The position numbers and the translations under genes are program-made. The notes below the pieces were generated by a model. That model made no database searches. It saw only the letters and a list, made by a program, of their open reading frames with translations, and had not been told where the DNA came from. Shown one piece after another: positions 27,888 through 36,825 of a DNA stretch of 64,000 bases (the stretch's first letter is position 1; every line of letters starts with the position of its first letter). Source of the DNA: Bacteriovorax sp. (GTDB lineage Bacteria; Bdellovibrionota; Bacteriovoracia; Bacteriovoracales; Bacteriovoracaceae); NCBI GenBank assembly GCA_014376445.1, contig JACMRM010000091.1:1-64000 (forward strand), written 5' to 3'.

Positions 27888-28862
27888 TTAAGATTTTTTC
27901 TTTAAGAAAATTTGGAATTTATAGCCTAGGTTATTACCTAGAATGTATTCATCCGTCACAACATCTTTAAGCTCAAGTTTATCAGTGCTGCCCAGATAAG
28001 GATCTTTGTAGTTCAGGTAATTGTTAATTACACCTTTCTCACTAATCACTGTGCAATAACTATAAACTTCAAAGCCTGTTTTCTCAGCAAGCTGTCTGAT
28101 ATTTTCAAAAGTATATAAGTTAACGTGTTCTAGGCCATCAAACATATTGCATTTTTCATGCAGGATCTTCGGGGCCAGTGCAGTCGGAGTAGGTGATTGA
28201 ATGAAAACTCCACCGTTAGCATTAAGAACTGTTCTTGCCTGAGCTAACAATGCCTCTCCATTTTTAATATGTTCAAAAACATCCCACAGAGTGATGGCAT
28301 CAAATTTTAAATCAGAAGTCTTTACAAAGGTTCCAAGATCCATTTCAAAAACTTCATGCTGGCTCTTTCTCGAAACTGCAGCTTCTTGTTTGTTAAATTC
28401 AAGCCCAAAAGTTTTCCACCCAAATTCTTTAGCAATGTTTAAAAAACCACCAGCCGAACAGCCAATATCCAGAATTGTAGGATTTGGTTTATCAAAAATT
28501 TTCTGGAAGCCAGTTAATCCTTTTGTATAAAGCTCTCTGTAAAACCCAAAATCATTGGCAACAATAGTTGATTGAAGGTTGTGATTGCCTCTGTAGTATT
28601 CTTCAATAGCTGAATCTTTAAAAACAGGGTTTAGATAAACCATTTCGCATTCAGCGCAGCGAACATATGTTCCACCACTTTTAATAAATAGAGTTTCATC
28701 GTTTTGAGTTTCACATGTCGGACATGATCTTGTTTCCAAAAAGCTATTTTGAAACATGCCCGTTTCTTTGTTAAGAAACTTCTCATGATTTGCAATGCTG
28801 CTGTCCCACATAACTTTTCTTTCTAGGTGCAAATCGCGTGTAGATAAGGTCTTTTTAGTCAT
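27888..28862 (-). CDS. SAM-dependent methyltransferase with N-terminal zinc ribbon
   Basis: A 324-residue protein with CPTC and CAEC pairs near residues 38-65 (zinc ribbon) and a class I methyltransferase core: TILDIGCSAGGFLNIAKEFG (SAM motif I) and DAITLWDVFEHIKNGEALL (motif with a DxxEH). Proteins of this type are common in polysaccharide and nonulosonate loci and probably O- or N-methylate a sugar. It is the first gene of the minus operon with the acetamidino trio. The 285-base gap to 29148 would hold its promoter and that of the divergent gene; a weak CGCA/TGCG hairpin with seven T's lies near 28983-29009 but I do not call it. Confidence 0.85.
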   Translation of the reverse strand: MTKKTLSTRDLHLERKVMWDSSIANHEKFLNKETGMFQNSFLETRSCPTCETQNDETLFIKSGGTYVRCAECEMVYLNPVFKDSAIEEYYRGNHNLQSTIVANDFGFYRELYTKGLTGFQKIFDKPNPTILDIGCSAGGFLNIAKEFGWKTFGLEFNKQEAAVSRKSQHEVFEMDLGTFVKTSDLKFDAITLWDVFEHIKNGEALLAQARTVLNANGGVFIQSPTPTALAPKILHEKCNMFDGLEHVNLYTFENIRQLAEKTGFEVYSYCTVISEKGVINNYLNYKDPYLGSTDKLELKDVVTDEYILGNNLGYKFQIFLKKKS

Positions 28863-29147
28863 AAAAATCTTCGCCTCAAAGTTTTAAAATGGTAGACTAA
28901 CATTGTAGCATTTTAATTAAACAGTCTATACATTAAGCAGTAACAATTTTTTTTCGAGATAGCATAAGACACAAGCAAAATAGCGCATGTCACGGTGCGT
29001 TTTTTTCGTGAAATCGAATGTCTTTTTGGTTCTTGGCATTAAGATTCCAATTGAGTATCTTCAAGGATAAAGATTTAGTATCGGAGATAGTAGAATTATT
29101 TATATAAAGTAGCGATGTTAGCAATGATTCGATAATAAAAAGTAATA

Positions 29148-30587
29148 ATGAAAAATATATTGATCTACGCACCCATAGCAATTTTTTCTCCACACTTTGA
29201 GACAGATCTTGAAATCGCAATGAGAGAACTTTCTAAAGGCAACAAGGTTTCAATCTTGCCTTGTAAAGCTAAATTAATTAATTCCTGTACTGAGCTAGCG
29301 CGTGATCCTGATTTGTGCATAGTTTGCAAATCCAGATTTAATATCGGTGTAAAGTTACTTCCACAAGAAGTCGAAATTCTATCATGGAGAAACTTATCAC
29401 CAAGAAAAGATTATAACTTTGATTTTAAGTCATTAAATGATTTTAACAATTTTAAATATAAAGAAATAGAAGTTGGACAATTTATTATTTCGACATTTAT
29501 TTCAATTTATAGAGAACCCAAGCTAGATTTTAATAAACATAAAATAAAACTGGAAAAGTCTTTAAACGAAATTATAGATTTGATTGATGATTTTTTAGTA
29601 AGTGTTGATCTCTCTCAATTCGATGAATGCTATTTGTTTAATGGCAGGTTCTCAATACTATATCCAATCCTAAAACTTTTTCAATTACATGATAAAAAAT
29701 TTTATGTTCATGAAGGTGCAGGACCACTAGGTTACTATTCATTATCGCTTGGAACATACCCTCATGATCTAGATTATAAAAAAATTGAAATTTTGGAAAC
29801 TTGTAAGACGGGCTCTGCTCAAGATGTAGAGCAAATCGGACAGGAATGGTATTATGAGCGAAGAGGTAGATCTAAAGATGAGTCACTGCCTTCTTTCTTA
29901 TCTGATCAAGTAAAGGAATTATTGCCAGATAATTTTGATACAAGCAAAAGAAATATCTCAATTTTTGTATCAAGTGAGGATGAATTTGTAAGTATCAATG
30001 GCTGGGAAAATCCATACTTTTTAAATCAAAATGATGGAATAAAATATATTTTACAAAATTTGGATCATGAACAATTCAAAGTTTATATTCGGGTTCACCC
30101 ATGCTTAAAAAATATTTATAATTCTCAGACAGAAGGATTACTTCTTCTGAAAGATGAATTTAAAAATGCTTATTTTATAGATGCAGATGCCGCTATAGAT
30201 ACTTATGCACTGCTGGAAAAGTCAGAAAAAATTATCAGCTTTGGAAGTACTTTAGGAATAGAGGCTACTTTCTGGAGAATTCCATCATTGCTCGCAGGAA
30301 GAGCGCTATATGAAGGCCTAAATGTTTGTTATGTCCCTAAATCTAAAGAAGATTTAATTTCCTTAATAAATTCAAATCTACTTCCTAGAGATAAGTCAGG
30401 ATGTTTAGAGTTTGCCTATTGGTTACGAAAACATGGAATTAAGTATGAGTTTTTTAAACCTGATGGTCACTTTTCGGGTCATTTCTTAGATCAGAAAATT
30501 AAGCCAAGTTATTTATCACGAATCATATATAAAATAAAAAAAATGAGCAAGGTAATGAAAAAGGAAAACCATGAATTCCAATCTTAA
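29148..30587 (+). CDS. Capsule-synthesis-like transferase (KpsC/KpsS-type fold, possible nonulosonate transferase)
   Basis: A 479-residue protein with no single named family. It has four N-terminal cysteines (about residues 39, 47, 57, 60) that may bind metal, HEG near 188-190 (YVHEGAGPLGYYS), HP near 317-318 (RVHPCLKN) and FGSTLGIEA near 365-372. An acidic-G, HP and S-S/T order is shared by bacterial sialyl- and Kdo-transferases of GT-B type, so transfer of an acidic sugar is plausible. It starts the long plus-strand operon that contains the legionaminic acid genes. It overlaps the next methyltransferase by 17 bases. Confidence 0.55.
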   Translation: MKNILIYAPIAIFSPHFETDLEIAMRELSKGNKVSILPCKAKLINSCTELARDPDLCIVCKSRFNIGVKLLPQEVEILSWRNLSPRKDYNFDFKSLNDFNNFKYKEIEVGQFIISTFISIYREPKLDFNKHKIKLEKSLNEIIDLIDDFLVSVDLSQFDECYLFNGRFSILYPILKLFQLHDKKFYVHEGAGPLGYYSLSLGTYPHDLDYKKIEILETCKTGSAQDVEQIGQEWYYERRGRSKDESLPSFLSDQVKELLPDNFDTSKRNISIFVSSEDEFVSINGWENPYFLNQNDGIKYILQNLDHEQFKVYIRVHPCLKNIYNSQTEGLLLLKDEFKNAYFIDADAAIDTYALLEKSEKIISFGSTLGIEATFWRIPSLLAGRALYEGLNVCYVPKSKEDLISLINSNLLPRDKSGCLEFAYWLRKHGIKYEFFKPDGHFSGHFLDQKIKPSYLSRIIYKIKKMSKVMKKENHEFQS

Positions 30588-31227
30588 AAAGTTTGCAAGA
30601 GGGAAGTTGCCACTTTTATTGCTTGCAGTCAATACAGTCATTAGTTTTGTAAGGCATTCACAATCCCGTAGAAAAATTAAAAATATTTTAAGTAATAGAA
30701 AAACATTCTTTGTTGAACTTGGGGCCGGAGAAAAAAAAGGAACAGGTAACTGGATCACTCTGGATATGTCCACAAAATGCGATGTCTTCTGGGATCTAAG
30801 AAATGGAATTCCATTTCCAGATCAAAGTGTATCAAAGCTTTATTCATCTCACCTATTCGAGCATCTTACCTTTAAGGAAGGTCAATTACTTCTTGATGAG
30901 TGTATCCGCGTTCTAGCCCCAGGGGGAACATTTTCAATCTGTGTTCCCAATGCCAGATTATATATTGAAGCTTATTTAAATCCAGACACAGTTGATAAAA
31001 ATAACTTCTTTGATCATAGACCAGCCTATAATAACACATCGAAAATAGACGCTATAAATTATATGGCGTATATGGATGGTCATCATAAGTATATGTTTGA
31101 TGAAGAGAACTTGGTTGAAATATTAAGGTTAAAAAGATTTAATAAGGTACAGCTAAGAAAATATGATCCAAATCTTGATCGTCTAGAAAGAGACTTTGAG
31201 TCAATTTATGCAGAGGCTGAAAAGTAG
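30571..31227 (+). CDS. SAM-dependent methyltransferase (class I)
   Basis: A 218-residue protein with VELGAGEKKGTGNWITLDM (SAM-binding loop and acidic residue), IPFPDQSVSKLYSSHLFEHL and VLAPGGTFSICVPN, the usual order of motifs in class I methyltransferases. The N-terminus carries a hydrophobic stretch (LPLLLLAVNTVISFV). It may methylate a sugar residue of the glycan. It lies between a KpsC/S-like protein and a GT2. Confidence 0.8.
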   Translation: MNSNLKKFARGKLPLLLLAVNTVISFVRHSQSRRKIKNILSNRKTFFVELGAGEKKGTGNWITLDMSTKCDVFWDLRNGIPFPDQSVSKLYSSHLFEHLTFKEGQLLLDECIRVLAPGGTFSICVPNARLYIEAYLNPDTVDKNNFFDHRPAYNNTSKIDAINYMAYMDGHHKYMFDEENLVEILRLKRFNKVQLRKYDPNLDRLERDFESIYAEAEK

Positions 31228-31295
31228 ATGCAGCGATTTTTCTTCTACTAGAGATTCTTTAATGCGCGGGGTTGCTGAGTTGGGAGTATGTTTCT

Positions 31296-32072
31296 TTGAT
31301 TTCTATAATTTCAATCACATTTAATAATTTCGAAGAGCTTAAAAATACAATTAACTCAATTTCCAACATTCCAAATGTAGAGTCAATTGTTATTAATGGT
31401 GGCTCCTGCGAATTAACCAAAGAATTTTTAAAAACTTATAGTGGAATTTCGATATCTGAAAAAGATGAAGGTATTTCAGATGCATTCAATAAAGGGCTAA
31501 AGCTTGTTACTGGTGAAGCTATTATGTTCTTAAATAGTGGCGATCTATTAATTGATCCTACTTATTTAAAAGAAGTAGATGATTTACTAAAGTTAAATTC
31601 AGAAATCTCTTATGTTCATTCAGATATCTTATACGACGATGTTATGCTGGGCCCTATTCACATTGAATCAACTTCAAAACCTCGTTCATTGGCTAAGGGA
31701 ATGCCTTACCCACATCAATCTTTAATCATAAGAAAAGAGGTGTTTAATACAATTGGAAATTTTGATAAAGCATTTAAACTTGCTATGGATTATGACCTAG
31801 TCTTAAGAATGTTTAAAATTCGATGTAAAGGGTTTCATGTACCAAGAATGACCGTACGTATGGATGGCGGTGGTGTCTCATCAAAATTTGATTATCGCAT
31901 TTTAAATGAAAACTTTAAAGCCCTGAGAAAAAATCATTTCTTAACCCCTAAGATATGCCTAAGAATGATTATGTCTTACCTTTTAATGACTGTTAAAATT
32001 ACTCTTGTCAAAATTAATTGCACATTAATTTTAAAGATTATAAAAAGGGTTGGAAGAAAGGTGAAGATTTGA
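31296..32072 (+). CDS. Glycosyltransferase family 2
   Basis: About 258 residues with ISIISITFNNFEELKNTI, FLNSGDLLID (the DxD-like metal site as SGDLL) and PYPHQSLIIRKEVF, then YDLVLRM, as in GT2 'colanic acid WcaE/WcaA-like' enzymes. No ATG fits. The TTG at 31296 is preferred because GGGAG lies nine bases upstream and the product starts where GT2 enzymes usually do; TTG at 31272 is an alternative. The end overlaps the ABC gene as TTGA. Confidence 0.85.
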   Translation: MISIISITFNNFEELKNTINSISNIPNVESIVINGGSCELTKEFLKTYSGISISEKDEGISDAFNKGLKLVTGEAIMFLNSGDLLIDPTYLKEVDDLLKLNSEISYVHSDILYDDVMLGPIHIESTSKPRSLAKGMPYPHQSLIIRKEVFNTIGNFDKAFKLAMDYDLVLRMFKIRCKGFHVPRMTVRMDGGGVSSKFDYRILNENFKALRKNHFLTPKICLRMIMSYLLMTVKITLVKINCTLILKIIKRVGRKVKI

Positions 32073-33730
32073 TTAGTTCACTAAAATCAAATTACTTATT
32101 TATTGATCCCAAATCAAGAAAACTTTTAGGCGTATCGATTCTTCTCGGAATTGTCTGGTTTATTCTCGAACTCTCTTTTGTTTATATCCTTCAAAGCTTC
32201 CTTCTGTCCTTAAATCTATTACAACCTGATAAACTCCAGGTTCCTTCATGGTTTCCCACTGGTATTTATCACACAATGATTCTCCTGATCTCTTTCGGTA
32301 TCATCCGAGCATTCATTAGTTATGCAAAATCATTTTTCGCAATCCAGGCCATGCATTCATCAATTCGCTACTGTCGAACATTTTTAATTGATAGAGGTCT
32401 CGATTCTAAATATTTTAATTCATCTGCAGATTATTTAACGCTATTTTCAGATAGAGTTAATCAAGCTGGTATTTTTGTTCAATATCTCTCCTTGGGAATT
32501 GTCTGCTTTTTTTCAGTTATCTTGTTTTTTGCATTCGGTATTTTTTACGCCCCTAAAGAAATGGTCTTTTCACTTACCTTGACCGTTATTCTGATGATTC
32601 CGATAAAAAAAGTGACTTACAAAATTCAAAGTGTAGCTGAAACACTAATGTCTGAATGGAATGGAATAAATTCTAAAGTGATCATGGTGAAGAGAAATAT
32701 ATTTTTCCTTGCCGTTTATGACTTAATTAATTTTGAAAAAAAAGAAATTCGAAAAAACCTTCTATCTTTTGAAAAAAGTTACAGTCATTTTGCTTCGGCT
32801 TCTTCGTTGCTTGGAGCTCTGCCGCTACTTGTAGGAATTTTTGTACTAAGTATCTGTTCATATTTATCTGTAGAATTTTTTCATACTGATGGAATGAAGG
32901 TGCTTTCATTTTTTTATATTTTTCTTAGAATGACACAAGGGTTGAGTGAACTAAATTCAACTTATGCAATTCTAAAATTAAGTTATCCATCTTTTAGAGA
33001 AGTGAAAAAAAGTATTGAAGATCTAAATCTTGAAAAAGAAAAGACCCTTGGTACAAAACAACTAGTGAGCGGAAATAGCGTTAACCTATCAATTAATAAC
33101 TTAAGTTTTGGTTATCCAAATGATTCATTGTTATTTAAAGATCTCTTATTGAATTTAACTCCTGGAGATAAGCTTATAATTAAAGGCCCTTCTGGAGCCG
33201 GGAAAAGCACCCTTTTAAAATTGATTCTTGGATTAGAGAAACCAACGTCAGGCAATGTAACGATTAACGATAATGCTGTTCACGAACTCGATTCTAAATG
33301 GAGAATGAATTTGGGTTATGTTGGTCCGGAGCCCTTCCTCATTCCTGGAACGATTAAAGAAAATCTGGCCTTTGGTAATGTCGAAACTAAACATCTGGAA
33401 GATTCAGACTACAACAAAGTTCTAGAGCTCTCTGGTTTACTCGGCGATTTTAAAAATAATAACGTTACATTAAATACTTCGCTGGCAGAAGCATCTTTTC
33501 TTTCAACAGGGCAAAGGCAGCGTATGGCCATTGCTAGGGCCTTTTTAAGGAAGCCCTCAATTATGATTTTTGATGAAGCCACGGCAAATCTGGATTCTGA
33601 AACAGAAGAACAGATTGTAAGTAATTTAAAAAATATCGGAAATGAGAGCATTACTATCATCGTCACTCATAAAAATTCTTTTGATAAAATTGGAACAAAG
33701 TTTCTGAATGTAGGACTCTTGAATGGATAA
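32069..33730 (+). CDS. ABC exporter with fused permease and ATPase, PglK-like flippase (copy 2)
   Basis: About 553 residues from the TTG at 32069, which overlaps the GT2 stop as TTGA and has AAAGG seven bases upstream; an upstream TTG at 32018 is less likely. It has six probable membrane helices, then Walker A GPSGAGKST, signature LSTGQRQR, Walker B IMIFDEATANLD and VTHK. The Q-loop reads GYVGPEPFLI with no glutamine, the same departure as in the paralogue at 9994. It is a probable flippase for Und-PP-linked glycan; direct evidence is lacking. It overlaps ptmE by eight bases. Confidence 0.82.
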   Translation: MISSLKSNYLFIDPKSRKLLGVSILLGIVWFILELSFVYILQSFLLSLNLLQPDKLQVPSWFPTGIYHTMILLISFGIIRAFISYAKSFFAIQAMHSSIRYCRTFLIDRGLDSKYFNSSADYLTLFSDRVNQAGIFVQYLSLGIVCFFSVILFFAFGIFYAPKEMVFSLTLTVILMIPIKKVTYKIQSVAETLMSEWNGINSKVIMVKRNIFFLAVYDLINFEKKEIRKNLLSFEKSYSHFASASSLLGALPLLVGIFVLSICSYLSVEFFHTDGMKVLSFFYIFLRMTQGLSELNSTYAILKLSYPSFREVKKSIEDLNLEKEKTLGTKQLVSGNSVNLSINNLSFGYPNDSLLFKDLLLNLTPGDKLIIKGPSGAGKSTLLKLILGLEKPTSGNVTINDNAVHELDSKWRMNLGYVGPEPFLIPGTIKENLAFGNVETKHLEDSDYNKVLELSGLLGDFKNNNVTLNTSLAEASFLSTGQRQRMAIARAFLRKPSIMIFDEATANLDSETEEQIVSNLKNIGNESITIIVTHKNSFDKIGTKFLNVGLLNG

Positions 33731-34775
33731 CTGGCAAAAAGTTTGTATTAACGAGCAGGATACTATTCTTCAGGCAATGAAAAGTCTGATGGATACCGGA
33801 GCAAGATTCTGCATTGTTGTTTCTAAAGATCTTGAGCTTAGGGGGTCGTTAACTGATGGCGATATCCGTGCTGCTATTTTAAATGGGGCTAATGTGAATG
33901 ATGTAGTTGCAGTCGCCATGAATAGAAATCCCATTACTGCCCCTTCAACATTCTCAAATGCCGAACTCAAAGTTGCTATGAAGAGTAACGACATAACTCA
34001 CATACCGGTAATTGATGAAAAAGGAACACTGCTTAAAATAGTATCTTTTAAAGAAGTACAGAATGAAGTTTCTGCAAAAGAAAATTCTATTATTCTTATG
34101 GTCGGTGGTTTGGGTTCAAGACTTGGAGAGTTGACTGCCAACTGTCCTAAGCCAATGCTTAAGTTGGGGAATAAGCCAATTCTTGAAATAATAATTGAAA
34201 ATTTTAAAGAATATGGATTCAAGAATTTTTTTCTCTCGGTAAATTATAAATCTGAAATGATTGAAACGTATTTTGGTGATGGAAGTAAATTTAACATCAA
34301 AATTGACTACATTAGAGAAAAAGATCGCATGGGAACTGCGGGCTCTTTAAGTCTTTATAAACCAATTAATAATTTACCAGTTATCGTTATGAATGGTGAT
34401 GTTCTTACGAAAGTTAATTTTTCTTCATTGATCAATTTTCATAACTCCAAAAATCTTGATGCTTGTATGTGCACTTTTAGACACGATTATCAGGTTCCAT
34501 TTGGAGTCGTGCACTTTGATGGAGATCAGGTCTTAAAGATTGAAGAGAAGCCTATTCAATCTTCTATGGTTAATGCCGGTATCTACTCACTCAAGCCTGA
34601 ACTTTTTAAGCTTCTTCCAGCAGATACTTTTTATGACATGCCGACATTCCTTGAGAAAATAATTCAAGAGAAAAAACGAGTAGGTACATTTCAAGTGCAG
34701 GACTACTGGCTAGATATTGGAAGGAGTGATGATTTTTACCGTGCAGAATCTGAATATAAAAATAAACTTAAATAG
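33723..34775 (+). CDS. ptmE: CBS-domain nucleotidyltransferase, GDP-glucosamine-forming PtmE-like
   Basis: A 350-residue protein with two N-terminal CBS repeats (about residues 8-118) and a C-terminal nucleotidyltransferase domain (GGLGSRLGELTANCPKPMLKLGNKPI, then VMNGDVLTKVNF). The same architecture is found in Campylobacter PtmE, a glucosamine-1-phosphate guanylyltransferase that starts the GDP-linked legionaminic acid route. The CBS pair may sense nucleotides. Genes for the rest of that route follow directly, which supports the assignment. Confidence 0.82.
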   Translation: MDNWQKVCINEQDTILQAMKSLMDTGARFCIVVSKDLELRGSLTDGDIRAAILNGANVNDVVAVAMNRNPITAPSTFSNAELKVAMKSNDITHIPVIDEKGTLLKIVSFKEVQNEVSAKENSIILMVGGLGSRLGELTANCPKPMLKLGNKPILEIIIENFKEYGFKNFFLSVNYKSEMIETYFGDGSKFNIKIDYIREKDRMGTAGSLSLYKPINNLPVIVMNGDVLTKVNFSSLINFHNSKNLDACMCTFRHDYQVPFGVVHFDGDQVLKIEEKPIQSSMVNAGIYSLKPELFKLLPADTFYDMPTFLEKIIQEKKRVGTFQVQDYWLDIGRSDDFYRAESEYKNKLK

Positions 34776-34784
34776 GTGAGATAT

Positions 34785-36080
34785 ATGACTAGCTATAGTG
34801 AAAGATTAAACAAAGTAATTCCTGGTGGGGCTCATACATACAGTAGAGGTGATGACCAGTTTCCTGCAAATGCTCCTCAAATTCTTGCACGTGGAAAAGG
34901 TGCCTACGTTTGGGATGATAAAGGAAATAAATTTCTTGATTATGGTATGGCCTTAAGAGCTATCACACTTGGATATTCGAATGATGAAGTAAACCGAGCA
35001 GCTTTTGCACAGGCCGAATTAGGAAATAACCTAACAAGAGCTTCTTTGATAGAACTTGAAGCAGCAGAAAAACTTGTCGATTTAATTCCATGTGCAGAGA
35101 TGGTGAAATTTGCAAAGAATGGATCGTCTGTTACTAGTGCAGCAGTAAAACTGGCTCGTGCCTTCACTGGAAGAAAAATAATTGCAAGGTGTTTGCAACA
35201 GCCTTTCTTTTCATATGACGATTGGTTCATTGGAGACACAATTATTAAGAGAGGTGTTCCTTCAGAAATTTCTGAGTCCACAACTAATTTTAACTTTAAT
35301 GACATTGCTTCAGTCGAAGCACTGTTCAATAAATTTCCAAATCAAATTGCCGCCATCATTCTGGAGCCTGCGGCAACAGAAGAACCTAAAAATAATTTCC
35401 TACAGGATGTAAAAAAACTGTGTGAAAAGAATGGAACAGTTTTCATTTTAGATGAAATGATTTCAGGATTTCGTTGGCACCTTCAGGGTGCACATACTTA
35501 TTACAACGTACAACCAGATTTAGTAACTTTTGGTAAGGCAATGGCCAATGGTTATTCGGTTGCTGCTCTGGCCGGTAAAAAAGAAATTATGGATTTAGGC
35601 GGAATTAAAACTCTGGGACAGGAAAGAGTTTTCTTAATGTCGAGTACTCATGGAGCAGAAATGTCGAGCTTAGGCGCCTTTGTTGCTTCTATAAATATTT
35701 ACGAAAGAGATAATGTAATTTCTCACTTATGGTCTTACGGGAAAAAATTAAAAGATGGAATGAATTCTATTTCAAATGAATTTGGGATTTCTCAATTTCT
35801 AGGTTTCGATGGAGTGGATTGTTCACCAGGGTATTTTGCCAAAGATAAAAATGCACAAGTCTCTTTAGAGTTAAGAACACTTTTCTCTCAGGAAATGATT
35901 AAAAATGGTGTCATGATTCCATGGGTAGCATTGAGTACAGCACACACATCGACAGAATTGGATATGACATTAGAAGCTGCTAAAAAAGCAATGAAAGTCT
36001 ATGCAATGGCATTGGAAGATGGAGCATCAAAATACCTTGTTGGTCCAGCCATTAAGCCAGTATTTCGTAAGGTTAATTAG
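34785..36080 (+). CDS. Class III aminotransferase (glutamate-1-semialdehyde aminomutase-like)
   Basis: About 431 residues with PGGAHTYSRGDDQFP, PLP-binding EPAATEEPKNNF and ILDEMISGFRW, and the PLP lysine in TFGKAMANGYSV. It resembles GSA aminomutase but its location in a sugar operon suggests a sugar or small keto-acid substrate. Such a gene sits in many legionaminic-acid loci next to ptmA/ptmE; its exact reaction is not known to me. The ATG at 34785 has AGGTGAG just upstream; GTG at 34776 is less likely. Confidence 0.78.
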   Translation: MTSYSERLNKVIPGGAHTYSRGDDQFPANAPQILARGKGAYVWDDKGNKFLDYGMALRAITLGYSNDEVNRAAFAQAELGNNLTRASLIELEAAEKLVDLIPCAEMVKFAKNGSSVTSAAVKLARAFTGRKIIARCLQQPFFSYDDWFIGDTIIKRGVPSEISESTTNFNFNDIASVEALFNKFPNQIAAIILEPAATEEPKNNFLQDVKKLCEKNGTVFILDEMISGFRWHLQGAHTYYNVQPDLVTFGKAMANGYSVAALAGKKEIMDLGGIKTLGQERVFLMSSTHGAEMSSLGAFVASINIYERDNVISHLWSYGKKLKDGMNSISNEFGISQFLGFDGVDCSPGYFAKDKNAQVSLELRTLFSQEMIKNGVMIPWVALSTAHTSTELDMTLEAAKKAMKVYAMALEDGASKYLVGPAIKPVFRKVN

Positions 36081-36086
36081 GTATTT

Positions 36087-36812
36087 ATGAGTAAATTAAA
36101 AGTCGGACTTATTGGTTATGGTCTTATTGGAAAAGCGATTCATGAATCTCTAGAGGGTTCAAGCGCTGAAGTTTTTATTTTTGATATTGCTACAATGAAT
36201 CAGCCAAATTTTTTTCACACAGATATTACTTCACATGAAGCTTTAGCTGCGACGATATTAGAGCTGAATAAAAAAAATATTAAGCTTGATAGTATTGTTA
36301 ACTGTAGTTATCCAAGAACAAAAAGTTATGGAAAAAAATTAGAAGACGTAACGATTGATTCTTTTAATGAAAATGTTTCTATTCACCTAGGTGGATATTT
36401 CAATGTCATGAAGCAGTTTGGTGCTTATTTCAAAGCTCTTGGCAAAGGATCTATCGTTTCATTTTCATCTGTATACGGTATTAATGCTCCAAGATTCGAT
36501 ATTTATGAAAAAGAAAATTTTACGATGCCTGTAGAGTACGCTGCTATCAAATCTGCAGTTATTCATCTTAATAAGTATATGGCCTCATACTTCAAGGGAA
36601 GTAACGTAAGGTTTAATGTTCTATCCCCAGGTGGAGTTTTCAGTAATCATGAGGATTCTTTTGTACAGTCTTATGGAAAATACTCCCTTAGTTCCAGAGG
36701 GGGAATGCTGGATCCTCAAGATCTCACAGGAGCGATTAAGTTTCTTGTGTCAGATGAATCAAAATTTGTGAATGGCCAAAATCTTATAGTTGATGATGGA
36801 TGGACTCTTTAG
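36087..36812 (+). CDS. ptmA: Short-chain dehydrogenase, PtmA-like
   Basis: A 241-residue SDR with an N-terminal GYGLIGKAI loop, SFSSVYGINAPRF (catalytic Ser) and YAAIKSAV (Tyr-x3-Lys), and the C-terminal SDR tail NGQNLIVDDGWT. Campylobacter PtmA is a related SDR reported to help supply the glucosamine precursor of the GDP-legionaminic route. Position between the aminotransferase and the Gfo/Idh gene agrees with that set. The nucleotide loop is a variant of the usual TGGxxGIG. Confidence 0.78.
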   Translation: MSKLKVGLIGYGLIGKAIHESLEGSSAEVFIFDIATMNQPNFFHTDITSHEALAATILELNKKNIKLDSIVNCSYPRTKSYGKKLEDVTIDSFNENVSIHLGGYFNVMKQFGAYFKALGKGSIVSFSSVYGINAPRFDIYEKENFTMPVEYAAIKSAVIHLNKYMASYFKGSNVRFNVLSPGGVFSNHEDSFVQSYGKYSLSSRGGMLDPQDLTGAIKFLVSDESKFVNGQNLIVDDGWTL

Positions 36813-36825
36813 TTTAAGGATTGTT

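Noticed and set aside
28983-29009. Hairpin plus T-run in the divergent gap before 29148
   Set aside because: The stem is only four to five base pairs with a long loop; its position between divergent genes makes a terminator unlikely.
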